The notes below the pieces were generated by a model that worked only from the letters and a program-made list of their open reading frames with translations, had not been told where the DNA came from and ran no database searches. From contig NZ_JBAJNO010000009.1 in the NCBI RefSeq assembly GCF_036880985.1, positions 496,001 to 560,000 on the forward strand: a stretch of DNA of 64,000 nt, given 5' to 3'. Source of the DNA: Limibacter armeniacum. GTDB taxonomy: Bacteria > Bacteroidota > Bacteroidia > Cytophagales > Flammeovirgaceae. Every line of letters begins with the position of its first letter. Within the stretch, counting starts at the first letter, position 1. Both the position numbers and the translations under genes were made by a program. Shown here piece by piece: positions 17,713-27,307 of the stretch.

Positions 17713-18738
17713 TTACAAAGAAGGAATCGGCAGTACTTCACCTGTCTTGACAGGCGTTCCGAAGTTGGGTGTACCGTCTTTTTTCCAAGTAAAGCGCTGT
17801 GCCCTTGGCGAACGGAAATGTCCACAGCCCTGCCCCGATTCCGCATTGGCATGGTAGAGTATCCAGTCTTCCTTTCCATCAGGAGATTTGAAGAAGGAAT
17901 TATGTCCGGGTGCAAAAACACCGTTTTCAGATGATTGGCTGAATACTGGCTCAGCATGTTTTTTCCAAGCTGAAGCATCCAACAAATCTCTGTCTGCATC
18001 TGCTGTCAGCATGCCCAGTGCATAGAAATCCGTCCAGCATCCGCTGGCAGAGAAGATCAGGATCAGCTTGTTGTCGTGCATGAGAATCTGCGGACCTTCA
18101 TTCACGTTGACATGTGGAGGATTTACAGGATCATTCAGGTCTCCATGCTTTTCCCAAGCGTAGGTTGGTGTAGAAATCCTCACACGGTTGCCATCTATCG
18201 TCCACGGGTTTTTCATTCTAGCAATAAAGATGTCCTGCTGTCCATTGGTATCTCCTTCCCAACCTGACCAAACCATATATAGCTGACCATTGTGCTTGAA
18301 TACGGAACCGTCAATTGCCCATTTGTCAGACTTATCTGCTACCTTTCCCTTCAGTTTCCATTTCCCTTTCAGTGGATCCTTGTCCTTGCATTCCAGTACA
18401 TACATTCTGTGGTTATCATTCTTGCCGTCATCTGCAGCAAAGTAGATATACCAGCTTCCATCAATATGATGGATTTCAGGTGCCCAGATTTCCTTGGAAT
18501 AATTGGTTCCTTGAGGTGGCGTCCAAACAGTACTGCTTTCAGCCGTTTTCAGGTTGGCGAGGTTATCCGTTTTCCAGATAGTGATCCTGTCCCCAACAGT
18601 ATGGGTATAGTAATAATGTCCATCCATGTAAATGCTCCAAGGATCGGCGCCGGAAGGCAATAAAGGATTGGTAAAAGTGTCTTGAGCTGAAACACTTCCC
18701 ACAATCAAGAGGAACAGGATTGTAATTATATTTCTCAT
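17713..18738 (-). CDS. GH43 glycoside hydrolase (arabinofuranosidase-like), paralogue 1
   Basis: A 341-residue enzyme with a signal peptide (1-19, 'GSVSAQ'). The GH43 catalytic triad can be read: general base Asp32 in 'GADPW', pKa-tuning Asp143 in 'AIDGSVF' and acid Glu214 in 'VNEGPQIL'. It is an inverting five-bladed propeller enzyme, expected to remove arabinofuranosyl (or xylosyl) residues in the periplasm. It is very similar in layout to the next gene upstream (start 19760), with only 8 bp between them, which points to tandem duplication. Confidence 0.92.
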   Translation of the reverse strand: MRNIITILFLLIVGSVSAQDTFTNPLLPSGADPWSIYMDGHYYYTHTVGDRITIWKTDNLANLKTAESSTVWTPPQGTNYSKEIWAPEIHHIDGSWYIYFAADDGKNDNHRMYVLECKDKDPLKGKWKLKGKVADKSDKWAIDGSVFKHNGQLYMVWSGWEGDTNGQQDIFIARMKNPWTIDGNRVRISTPTYAWEKHGDLNDPVNPPHVNVNEGPQILMHDNKLILIFSASGCWTDFYALGMLTADADRDLLDASAWKKHAEPVFSQSSENGVFAPGHNSFFKSPDGKEDWILYHANAESGQGCGHFRSPRAQRFTWKKDGTPNFGTPVKTGEVLPIPSL

Positions 18739-18746
18739 AACAATGA

Positions 18747-19760
18747 TTATATACTTTTAGAAGGAACAGGAAGTGCTACATTTGGCTTAACAGGCACACC
18801 GAATACAGGGTAACCGTTTTCATCCCAAGTAAACTTCTGTGCCCTTGGTGAGCGCTCCCATCCGCAGCCCCTGTTTGCACCTGTATTGGCATGGTATAGA
18901 ATCCAGTCTTCCGTTCCGTCTGGCGACTTAAAGAAAGAGTTATGCCCTGTAGCATAGACATTATTTTCAGCAGACTGCTTGAAAACAGGCTTTTCTGATC
19001 GCTTCCATGAAGCTGGGTTCATCGGGTCACTATCTTTTGCTGCTGACAGCATTCCCAAAGAATATTCATCTGCCCAGCAAGCGCTTGCAGAGTAAATCAG
19101 GAACATCTTATCCTTTGGACCTTCCAAATACTGTGGTCCTTCCAGAATCTGTCTGCCCCCCATCTTTTCCCATTCGTACTCAGGATAAGCCAATGGCACC
19201 TGTTTCTTCTTGATGGTCCAAGGGTTTTTCATTTCTGCAATGCACAATACACTTTGTGGACCTATATAAGCTGAGTAGACAAAATAACGCTTGCCTTTGT
19301 GTTCAAACAAGGAACCATCCAAACCGCTGTACTGCGTATTTACTTTTCCTTTGTCCACCCACTCGCCTTTCAACGGGTCAGGGTTTGTGTTTTCCAATAC
19401 AAAAACCCATCGGTTATGGTCACCTTCGTCAGCCTTGTCTGAAGCCGTATAATAGATGTACCATTTTCCATCTAACAGGTGGATTTCAGGTGCCCAGATC
19501 AGGGTAGAGTTTGGTCCTTCAACAGGTGGAGTCCAAACAGTTGCAGTATCCGCATTGGCTAAGTTATTTATCTCGTCAGTCCGCCATATTTTCAACCTGT
19601 TGCCTAAGGTATTCATATAATAATAGTGCCCGTTGATATGGGTAATCCAAGGGTCAGGCCCCGTTGGCAACAAGGGGTTGGTGAATGTATCCTGCGCATA
19701 GGAGACTCCTGCTGAAAGTAAGACTACCATCAGCAATAGGTATTGAGTCAAGTTTTTCAT
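18747..19760 (-). CDS. GH43 glycoside hydrolase (arabinofuranosidase-like), paralogue 2
   Basis: A 337-residue enzyme with a signal peptide (1-23, 'GVSYAQ'). The triad is conserved: Asp36 in 'GPDPW', Asp148 in 'GLDGSLF' and Glu207 in 'ILEGPQYL'. It shares the N-terminal block 'QDTFTNPLLP' and the C-terminal block 'ILYHAN' with the downstream paralogue, but differs in the loops around the active site ('PVEGPNS', 'MGGRQ'), so the pair may divide work between linkages. It is the first enzyme gene after SusD. Confidence 0.92.
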   Translation of the reverse strand: MKNLTQYLLLMVVLLSAGVSYAQDTFTNPLLPTGPDPWITHINGHYYYMNTLGNRLKIWRTDEINNLANADTATVWTPPVEGPNSTLIWAPEIHLLDGKWYIYYTASDKADEGDHNRWVFVLENTNPDPLKGEWVDKGKVNTQYSGLDGSLFEHKGKRYFVYSAYIGPQSVLCIAEMKNPWTIKKKQVPLAYPEYEWEKMGGRQILEGPQYLEGPKDKMFLIYSASACWADEYSLGMLSAAKDSDPMNPASWKRSEKPVFKQSAENNVYATGHNSFFKSPDGTEDWILYHANTGANRGCGWERSPRAQKFTWDENGYPVFGVPVKPNVALPVPSKSI

Positions 19761-19891
19761 TTTGTTCAGATCTAATAATCAATTTTTCGGAAGCTGAAAA
19801 AATAGCAGGCAAAGCGATTCCTGACGGAAAACACAACCAATTGTGACCGTAAACAATGCTTTTGCCTTTCTCTTGAAAAGAGTCAGTAAAT

Positions 19892-19922
19892 GAGAGCCAT
19901 ACGCCAATGGCGCAGGCTCTTG
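19892..19922 (-). other. Intercistronic hairpin between SusD and the enzyme genes
   Basis: Outer arms AGAGCC / GGCTCT with an inner CGCC / GGCG stem. It lies 14 bp beyond the SusD stop and has no T run on the minus strand. Such a structure would protect the 3' end of a susCD message or partly terminate it, giving more transporter than enzyme. The rest of the gap to 19761 shows no gene. Confidence 0.5.
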
Positions 19923-19935
19923 TAACATTTATTTA

Positions 19936-21477
19936 TCAATATTCCGCATGCTGCGAAAGGTTCGGGTTATTCTCCACTTCCACCTGAGGGATTGGCAAAC
20001 GATGATTTTTACCTACCTCAAAGTTCTTGAAATCAGGATCACGAAGTGCAATGTTATCTACCGCTGCTTGCGAATCCAAATCACCCCAACGCTTCAGGTC
20101 TTCCCATCTGTGGCTTTCCCCGCAAAGCTCCAGTACACGTTCCGTTTTCAGACGCTCCAGGAAAAGGTCAGCATCATTGCCGATAGCAGGATATGCAGTT
20201 GCCAGTGGTGCCATATTAGCCCTTGCTCTTACCTCATCGACATACTGGTATGCCTGCGCCGTTTGTCCCAACTCATTCAACACTTCAGCATATAGCAACA
20301 AGATGTCTGCATAACGGATCATTCTCAGGTTAACCTGCGAGTGATAATCCTCATTGTCCCTGTAATAGTCTCTCTGGTACTTTCTGAACCAAGCATCCTC
20401 GGCTCCCCACTGCCAGTCTCTTCCATAGATCTTGTCACCAAAGTCTGCTTCAATATCACTGTAGAAGACAGAATGTCTCAAGCGCTCATCCAGTTCTCCA
20501 TCCTGATTCATCTCTTGCTTAAAGGCATCCACCAACCAGTGTCTTGCCTGACCATCAGACCACCCAATACCTGCCGGTGCAAAAAACTGCGCCCTGTTGT
20601 TACCCATGTTGGCATTTGGCTCATCACCGTCTCCTCCACCAAAGTTGTCATCCGAGAACTGAATCTCAAATACGGATTCCGAGTTGTTCTCAAACTCATG
20701 TGTAAAGTTGTCCTTGAAGTTTGGCATCAGGCTGTACGCTCCACTTCCTTCACCTGTGAAGAAGTAATCCAATGCACCTTTGGCTTCAGGCCACTTGCGT
20801 TGTTGCATATACATCTTGCCTAGCATGGCATTGGCTGCTCCACGCGTAGGTCTTCCTACATTGGCATCATCCCATTGTACTGGCAATGATTTCACGGCAT
20901 CCATCAGGTCTGCTTCTACCTGTGCCCATACCTGCTCTACTGTCTTCTGTTCCGGCAGATCATCCGGCTCCGAAGGTTCTAATACGATTGGTGCATCTTC
21001 CCACAATACAGCAATATTGTAGTAGTAGAAAGCTCGGAAGAATTTTGCCTGAGCAATGATCTCCGCTTTTTGCGCTTCATCCATCTCGATGGCAGGCACA
21101 TTTGAAATTACCTGATTGCAACGGTAAATCCCTTTGTAGTGATCTCTCCATGTAATGACGTTACCTTCCCAAAAATTGTAGTTTACATACTGGAATCTCG
21201 TCCAGTCGCCCAACTCAATCCAAGGGCTTTTGCTGTATCCTTCGTCAGAGGTCAGGTCGTATCTGAAATAAATCCATCTGCCCCACAAGCCTGGCTTGTA
21301 CTGCATGGCATAGATGGCATTCAGTCCCAGTTCAGCATCTTCAGCTGACAGCCAAAACTGGTCTTCTGTGAGCGTATTCGGGTTTTTGACATCCAGTAGC
21401 TCATCACTACACCCATAGAACAGGGTGCTGAAAAGTACCAATGTGATATATGCTAAATTCTTCATTTCGATTTTCAT
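19936..21477 (-). CDS. SusD/RagB-family glycan-binding outer-membrane lipoprotein
   Basis: A 513-residue lipoprotein (lipobox 'LFYGCSDE', Cys23 if the first ATG is used; ATG at 21465 is an alternative start 12 bp on). It shows the SusD hallmarks: 'NTLTEDQFW' near the mature N-terminus, helical TPR-like segments ('ARFFRAFYYYN'-type, here 'AKFFRAFYYYNIAVLW'), and the C-terminal 'LRMIRYADILLLYAEVLNE' and 'RWEDLKRWG' blocks. It lids the SusC transporter and binds the oligosaccharide at the cell surface. It starts 6 bp after SusC stops. Confidence 0.96.
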   Translation of the reverse strand: MKIEMKNLAYITLVLFSTLFYGCSDELLDVKNPNTLTEDQFWLSAEDAELGLNAIYAMQYKPGLWGRWIYFRYDLTSDEGYSKSPWIELGDWTRFQYVNYNFWEGNVITWRDHYKGIYRCNQVISNVPAIEMDEAQKAEIIAQAKFFRAFYYYNIAVLWEDAPIVLEPSEPDDLPEQKTVEQVWAQVEADLMDAVKSLPVQWDDANVGRPTRGAANAMLGKMYMQQRKWPEAKGALDYFFTGEGSGAYSLMPNFKDNFTHEFENNSESVFEIQFSDDNFGGGDGDEPNANMGNNRAQFFAPAGIGWSDGQARHWLVDAFKQEMNQDGELDERLRHSVFYSDIEADFGDKIYGRDWQWGAEDAWFRKYQRDYYRDNEDYHSQVNLRMIRYADILLLYAEVLNELGQTAQAYQYVDEVRARANMAPLATAYPAIGNDADLFLERLKTERVLELCGESHRWEDLKRWGDLDSQAAVDNIALRDPDFKNFEVGKNHRLPIPQVEVENNPNLSQHAEY

Positions 21478-21483
21478 ATTTAA

Positions 21484-24400
21484 TTAAAATCCAAAGTTCA
21501 AGCCTACTGATACAGTTTTCAGGTTAGGGAATGCGCCCAAGTCCAAACCTCTTTCATAGATGGATGGTCCCAAAAACTCAGGATCAAGTCCTTTGTATTT
21601 AGTCAGGGTGATCAGGTTCTGTGCAGACAACGATACAGAAGCATTCTCTACACCAATCTTGTTGGCAAATGATGCTGGCATATGGTAAGTCAAGCTGATG
21701 AATTTCAAACGGGCAAAGCTACCATCTTCCAACCATCTGTCCGTATCGGCTCTTGAGTTCAGTGTGGTTCCGTAGTAAGCACGTGGCACGTCTGTATTAG
21801 GGCTTTCTGGTGTCCAAGGCTGGATGCCTGTCGGGTAGTTGGAGTTGTCATCAAATCTGCCCATTACACTCATCGGACCGTTATAGACTGTTGCACCCAG
21901 TGAGCTGAACCAGTTCATGGTGAACTCAAAGTTTGAGTAAGACATATTCAGATTTAGCCCCAGCTCAACATCTGCCCAAGGGTTACCCAATACCACCTTG
22001 TCATCATTCGTGATACGACCGTCTCCATTGTGATCCACATAACGAATATCTCCCGGCTTGGCATCTGGCTGAATGATTGTTTCGTCCTTGCTTTTGTGTG
22101 CGCTTACTTCTGCCTCACTCTGGAAAATACCATCCGTCTCTAGCATATACCACATGCCGATTGGGTTGCCTACTGTTGTTACCGTATTTCCTACATAGAT
22201 ATCGTTTCTACCATATCCCAAATCCAACACCTTGTTCTTGATGGTGGTCAGGTTCAATGAAGCATTGTATTTCAGTTTCTTCTCAGCACCTCTCAGGGAC
22301 AGGGAGAATTCAAAACCTGAATTGGAAATTGAGGCTGCGTTTACCACTGGGTTACCTCCATCATTTCCGGTTGTCATCGCAATTGGCGCTTCAGTCAGTA
22401 CACCATCCGTCTTAGAGATATAGTACTCTGCTGTCGCTGTCAGCTTATCTTCAAAAAGTCCCAAGTCCAAACCGAAGTTCTGTTGCTGCAATCGCTCCCA
22501 CTTCAAGTTATTGTTTGAAAGACGAACGTTGGTCGCTCCTGCCTCTACATGCTGATCTTTACCAATGACGATAGTTGGGAAAGTATTGATATTCTGCTGG
22601 TAGTCCCAGAAACCGATGTTGCTGCTACCCAAAGTACCGTAGTTGGCACGAAGCTTCAGGTTGCTGATCGCCTCTACATTAAAGAAAGGCTCTTCGCTTA
22701 CTCTCCATCCAACTGCTACAGATGGGAAATTGGACCACCTGTTATCAGGGCTTAGTCTTGAAGTACCATCACGTCTTACCACTGCATTGAAGAAGTATTT
22801 GCCAGCATAGTTGTAGTTGATTCTACCCAAATAAGAAAGGAGTACGGCTTTTTGCTCAAAACCGGTTACCACAGCCTGATCACCTTGGTCCAATACTGTA
22901 TAATACTCTCCAGTAGTTGGATTCTTAGGCAGGTTTCGCTTTCTACCCTCTATCCTCGAATACTGGTCTTCCTGATAAGTCTGACCTACCAAGGCTTCAA
23001 GATTGTGATTACCAAAAGTCTTATTGAAGCTGACAGTGTTTTCCACTAGCATCACCGCTGATCTTGCCCTGTTCTCAATCGCTAGTGAAGGTGTATATGG
23101 CTGGTTAAGCGTCCAGTTACCTTCCTTGCGCAAGTACAGGTAATGGTCATTACTTGTTTCATAACCGAAGTTTGCACGGTACTTCAATGATGGCAAGAAT
23201 TGCAATTCAGACCAAACGTTACCTCTTACCCTGAAATTTTGGTTCAACCTATCATCAAATTCAGCAATTGCCAATGGGTTAGTTGCAAACGTTCTGGCTC
23301 TTGCCTCATTGCCATAACCGAACCCACCAGGGTTGTTCTCATCATAAACCGGGATGGTAGGCATCAAGCGAACTACATCCATTATTGGGTTGCCTGACAT
23401 CTCATCACTCGTCGAGTTTGTAATCGCTACATTCTCTCCTATGCTGAAGATACCTCTCTTTGCCTGCGTATTTACCCTGATGCTATAACGATCAAAACCG
23501 GTACTGATCACCGTACCTTTATTCTTAAAATAGTTACCTGAAATCAGGTAATTACCATTCTCACTACCTCCTGAAAAAGTCAGGTTGTAATCATGGATAT
23601 TTCCTGTTCTGAAAGTCTCATCCTGCCAGTCTGTATCATTGTTCAAGTCATGGTCCTGACGAGGTACGCCCGCATTGTCATAAGCCATGTCATTGATACG
23701 AATATACTCATCCCTTCCTGCCAAATCATACCTCGGGATGGTCTGGAAGCCTGTTTTGCCACTGAAGTTGATCTTCATCGGACCTTCCTTACCTTTTTTC
23801 GTAGTAATGATGATTACCCCATTGGCAGCTCTTGAACCGTAGATCGCAGCAGCAGAAGCATCCTTAAGTACCTGAATAGATTCAATATCATTTGGGTTAA
23901 AATCCCTGTTTGCGGTTGTAATCATCCCATCGATTACATACAGCGGGTTGTTACCTGAGAAGTTACTGATACCCCTGATCTGTATTTGTGCTTCAGAACC
24001 AGGAAGTCCGCCACCTCTGACAGTAACACCTGTTGCCAAACCTTGCATGGCCTCTGCCACTGTTGTTGCTTGTCTTTTCTGAAGATCCTCTGTCTTGACC
24101 ACAGAAACCGCACCTGTCAGGTCTGCTTTTTTCTGTTGACCATAACCCACTACTACAATCTCTTCCAAAGCCGTCACATCCAACTCCATAGCCACATTGA
24201 GTGTAGTTTGTGTCCCAACAGTCACCTCTTTCGGCAAGTAACCAATTGAACTAAAAACCAATATAGTTTCCTGTGAAGGAACTGCTATTTTAAAGTTGCC
24301 TTCATAATCCGTCACCGTTCCTTTGGTTGTTCCCTTTATCACTACATTGACTCCGGGAATCCCTTCTGGGTTTTCGTCAGAAGTAACCTTCCCTGAGATA

Positions 24401-24807
24401 TTGATCTCCTGAACAGGTACAGATTTAAAGGTTTCGCTTTTCTTGACGTTGATATTCTTATTGACCCTCTTGAAGTTCAAGTTAGATTGCTCTGACAGTT
24501 GAAGCATCAGTTCATAAAGGGTAATGTCCTTGTTAAAAGTGTATTTGGTATCTGAATTCACAATCTTCTTGTCGTAGAAAAATTTGAATTCTGACTTCTG
24601 CTCCACTTCCTGAAAAACTTCTGTTAAAGTAGCGTCCGTCACCCTCATCTGAATAGATACCTTTTTCAGACTCAGTGAGTCAGCATCATCCCCGCCCGAA
24701 GATTCTCCATCATGAGCCAGCACAAAGCCTACCACAACAACCTGTATCAAAATACCATAAAGGATATTTTTACAGGTGTGGTAAAAAAGTTGTGAGTTTT
24801 TTTTCAT
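21484..24807 (-). CDS. SusC/RagA-family TonB-dependent transporter with N-terminal STN domain
   Basis: A 1107-residue protein. After the signal region (about 1-32) comes an STN domain (about 48-118, 'QMRVTDATLTEVFQEVEQKS'), the part that talks to an anti-sigma factor. Then follow a carboxypeptidase-regulatory-like beta domain ('GKVTSDENPEGIPGVNVVIKG', in part), the TonB box/plug region with 'VVGYGQQKKADLTGAV' and 'AAIYGSRAANGVIIITTKKG', and the 22-strand barrel ending 'VSVGLNFGF'. It imports glycan fragments with SusD. The STN domain and the FecR and sigma genes directly upstream form a classical outer-membrane-to-sigma signalling chain. Confidence 0.96.
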   Translation of the reverse strand: MKKNSQLFYHTCKNILYGILIQVVVVGFVLAHDGESSGGDDADSLSLKKVSIQMRVTDATLTEVFQEVEQKSEFKFFYDKKIVNSDTKYTFNKDITLYELMLQLSEQSNLNFKRVNKNINVKKSETFKSVPVQEINISGKVTSDENPEGIPGVNVVIKGTTKGTVTDYEGNFKIAVPSQETILVFSSIGYLPKEVTVGTQTTLNVAMELDVTALEEIVVVGYGQQKKADLTGAVSVVKTEDLQKRQATTVAEAMQGLATGVTVRGGGLPGSEAQIQIRGISNFSGNNPLYVIDGMITTANRDFNPNDIESIQVLKDASAAAIYGSRAANGVIIITTKKGKEGPMKINFSGKTGFQTIPRYDLAGRDEYIRINDMAYDNAGVPRQDHDLNNDTDWQDETFRTGNIHDYNLTFSGGSENGNYLISGNYFKNKGTVISTGFDRYSIRVNTQAKRGIFSIGENVAITNSTSDEMSGNPIMDVVRLMPTIPVYDENNPGGFGYGNEARARTFATNPLAIAEFDDRLNQNFRVRGNVWSELQFLPSLKYRANFGYETSNDHYLYLRKEGNWTLNQPYTPSLAIENRARSAVMLVENTVSFNKTFGNHNLEALVGQTYQEDQYSRIEGRKRNLPKNPTTGEYYTVLDQGDQAVVTGFEQKAVLLSYLGRINYNYAGKYFFNAVVRRDGTSRLSPDNRWSNFPSVAVGWRVSEEPFFNVEAISNLKLRANYGTLGSSNIGFWDYQQNINTFPTIVIGKDQHVEAGATNVRLSNNNLKWERLQQQNFGLDLGLFEDKLTATAEYYISKTDGVLTEAPIAMTTGNDGGNPVVNAASISNSGFEFSLSLRGAEKKLKYNASLNLTTIKNKVLDLGYGRNDIYVGNTVTTVGNPIGMWYMLETDGIFQSEAEVSAHKSKDETIIQPDAKPGDIRYVDHNGDGRITNDDKVVLGNPWADVELGLNLNMSYSNFEFTMNWFSSLGATVYNGPMSVMGRFDDNSNYPTGIQPWTPESPNTDVPRAYYGTTLNSRADTDRWLEDGSFARLKFISLTYHMPASFANKIGVENASVSLSAQNLITLTKYKGLDPEFLGPSIYERGLDLGAFPNLKTVSVGLNFGF

Positions 24808-24911
24808 AATTTTGTTGATTATTGATTAACACTTACCCTGTGCCTTTACAATGTCAGTAGTGATTGTCCAGATCTGCAATTGACAATTTTCTGGCACAAA
24901 AGGGTTTTGAG

Positions 24912-24941
24912 AAACGGAAGATTCGCCAAAATCCTCCGTTT
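24912..24941 (-). other. Hairpin in the FecR-SusC gap
   Basis: Read on the minus strand, arms AAACGGAGGATT / AATCTTCCGTTT pair along all 12 positions with one G-U wobble (6-base loop); on the plus strand that position is an A-C mismatch. The structure is thus best formed in the minus-strand message. It has no T run, so processing or attenuation between fecR and susC is more likely than full termination. Confidence 0.45.
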
Positions 24942-24973
24942 TTTCTTTTTAGTCCTCAGCTAAATACTTTATT

Positions 24974-26023
24974 TCAATTACAGCTAACGGTAATATTATT
25001 TCCATCAATCTGATAGTTGATACCATAGGTAAACTGTAAGCCAACCAACACTTCCTCAACACTTTCCTTATCAAACTTTCCATTGACTTTCCACTCAGAA
25101 GACGGTACTCCTAGTACTTTGATCTCCACCCCATACCACAGCTCCAACTGATTGATCACACTTTGGAAGTCAGCATCCTTAAATGCCAACACGCCATCTT
25201 TCCAGCCTACTTCTTCATCATAGTCAAAAGTCCCTTTGCTAAATGACTTCCCTGCCTTATCATACACCAGTTTCTCCCCCGGAAGTAGTATTTGCTGTTT
25301 CGACTTACCCTCTGTTCTCTCTACCACATTCACTTTTCCGCTTACCAATGCTACATTTATGGCTTCCTCATCGTCGAAGTACCTGACATTAAAGCTTGTA
25401 CCCAACACAACCGTTTCAAGTTTGTTCGTCCTGACAATGAATGGCTTATCGGGATTCTTGACAACATCAAAGAATGCTTCACCACTCAACTCCACAATAC
25501 GTTGCTTATCCGAGAATTGCTCAGGGTATTTAAGCACACTATTCGCATTCAGGCTCACAATACTGCCATCAGGCAATGTCACTTTGGAACGCATTCCTTT
25601 AGGGTTTGACACTTCATGTAAAGTGACCTCATTTCCATTCAAGAAGATTGACTCCACGTTGTTAAACGCATCAGTAAATACCAATGTCGCTGCAATTAAG
25701 ATGACAACTGCCGCTGCAATTCCTCTATAAACCGAATTCCAGTTTCTCGTCCGCTCTACCTTAAATCGTCCTGACTCCTGATGCCTTTCATCCATAATAT
25801 TTGAAAGCATGGATTCAATTTCAGTTGTCTCCAGATACGCTTCCTCAAACCGAATACCTTTCACAATAGACTTCGCTTGAGCTACTGCCTCTTTTCGGTT
25901 AGGTTCCGCATACATCCACTCTTGCCAATAAGCGTCTGTCTCGCTTGATGGCACCATTACCCAGTCCTTAAATCTTTCATCGGACAGTAACGTCAGTACT
26001 ATATCTTTGTCTTGATCTTTCAC
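24974..26023 (-). CDS. FecR-family anti-sigma factor
   Basis: A 349-residue single-pass inner-membrane protein. The N-terminal about 105 residues are cytoplasmic and would hold the sigma factor. A membrane helix covers about 111-130 ('GIAAAVVILIAATLVF'). The FecR domain follows ('VTLPDGSIVSLNANSVLKYP', 'VELSGEAFFDV'), then the C-terminal DUF4974 domain ('FQSVINQLELWYGVEI'). It passes the signal from the STN domain of SusC to the ECF sigma factor. It lies between the sigma gene (126 bp gap) and susC on the same strand. Confidence 0.95.
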   Translation of the reverse strand: MKDQDKDIVLTLLSDERFKDWVMVPSSETDAYWQEWMYAEPNRKEAVAQAKSIVKGIRFEEAYLETTEIESMLSNIMDERHQESGRFKVERTRNWNSVYRGIAAAVVILIAATLVFTDAFNNVESIFLNGNEVTLHEVSNPKGMRSKVTLPDGSIVSLNANSVLKYPEQFSDKQRIVELSGEAFFDVVKNPDKPFIVRTNKLETVVLGTSFNVRYFDDEEAINVALVSGKVNVVERTEGKSKQQILLPGEKLVYDKAGKSFSKGTFDYDEEVGWKDGVLAFKDADFQSVINQLELWYGVEIKVLGVPSSEWKVNGKFDKESVEEVLVGLQFTYGINYQIDGNNITVSCN

Positions 26024-26149
26024 AGTTTTATCAGCTTCTACTTATATAAGGGGGGAGTTTGAAAAATGATACCAGAAAAAAACAGTAAATTTTACATTTT
26101 TACACTTTCATCAAAAAAACACCTTCCTTGTTGATAAATTCACCACACA

Positions 26150-26821
26150 CTACACATTTACTTTAAAAAAATTTAACAACAGCCAAATCATAAATAATGG
26201 CCCTATTAAGTCTTTAAGGTTACTAAGTGTATTGTAAAGAAGTCTTCTTGCAGAGGAGGTATGTGTAAAACCAAAGATTTCTGCTATCTCCTGATAACTA
26301 AGTCCCTCGTAATAAAAATAATAGATCACTTCACGTTCTCTTTCTGATAGGGATTTCAGCACCTCGTTCAGTCTTGACAACTGACTCTCTTTCAATTGGC
26401 TGTCAATCAGTTTCACTTCATGTGAAGTTTCCGATTGCAGTTCAAAGGCAAATGCCGTTTCATTTTTAGCTTGTGCTTTCTGGATTGAAGTCAGGTAATC
26501 GACCAACCTTCTACGAAATGCTTTGTACAGGTAGAGTTTAATGGCATTTGTATCGCCTAAACGACTTCGGCTATTTCTCAAATAAATAAAAAAGTCCTGT
26601 AGGCAATCCTTAACCAGATCCCTGTCCTGTGTAAACCTTATACCATAGTTGAAAAGTTGATTGACATACGTATTATAGATGTGTACAAATGCAGTATCAT
26701 CCCCTTCCCTAAATGCTTTCCAAATTTTGCTGTCACTAACTGAATCATATTTCGTCTCTCGCTTCCCATCAATTTCGAGGAAAGCTTCATTATGTCCGCT
26801 GTTTTGAGGTGACTCTACCAT
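26150..26821 (-). CDS. ECF-type RNA polymerase sigma-70 factor
   Basis: A 223-residue protein with sigma region 2 (about 40-110, 'LFNYGIRFTQDRDLVKDCLQDFF') and region 4 (about 150-205, 'LSEREREVIYYFYYEGLSYQEIA'; both quoted in part). It is followed by the FecR gene and then susC, so it most likely directs transcription of the glycan locus when the anti-sigma releases it. The C-terminus has an extra hydrophobic tail ('LFMIWLLLNFFKVNV') that could touch the membrane; this is seen in some Bacteroidetes ECF factors. Confidence 0.94.
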   Translation of the reverse strand: MVESPQNSGHNEAFLEIDGKRETKYDSVSDSKIWKAFREGDDTAFVHIYNTYVNQLFNYGIRFTQDRDLVKDCLQDFFIYLRNSRSRLGDTNAIKLYLYKAFRRRLVDYLTSIQKAQAKNETAFAFELQSETSHEVKLIDSQLKESQLSRLNEVLKSLSEREREVIYYFYYEGLSYQEIAEIFGFTHTSSARRLLYNTLSNLKDLIGPLFMIWLLLNFFKVNV

Positions 26822-27307
26822 AAGGCGTAGAAATTATATAAGTCGTAGTTCTATTAACAGGCTGTAATTCAACAGCAATAGTTAAAAGTAAAAGTACTGT
26901 TGTGTGTTAGCTTTACACTAATGGTTCTGTCAGCAGTTGTTTAAACCAAAAAGTTTTAAAAAACTTTCGGGTCGAATGGAGAAATACTTGGTTCATCAAA
27001 ATACCATCCAAAGACTACCATTGTTCCATTTTTGAAAGCATTTTAATATATAATTGACTATCAGAATATTACCATCATAAATGGCTTTTATTCCAAAGTC
27101 AAAAGCAAAATGTAACAATTACGCTTGTTAATATAAATCAACATTAAGTATTTAAGCAAATAGTTTGCGAAAAGCGTAACTGGAAGAATAAAAAAAGCAG
27201 GCAAATGGATGGCAGGAAAGAACCAGTGCTCAACACTGTCTCTCAAAGAAGAAATTCACATGAAGAATATCCAAAATAAGTGCTATTGATTAAATGCTAT
27301 TTTCCTC
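26822..27307. other. Gap without a recognisable gene
   Basis: AT-rich stretch between the sigma factor start and the VOC gene. No convincing reading frame, terminator or RNA gene was seen. It should hold the promoter of the sigma gene, but I could not point to a TAnnTTTG box. Confidence 0.6.

Noticed and set aside
17661-17999. 113-residue N-terminal extension of the GH93-like protein
   Set aside because: It overlaps the GH43 gene upstream and lacks a signal peptide, whereas ATG 17660 starts a good one.
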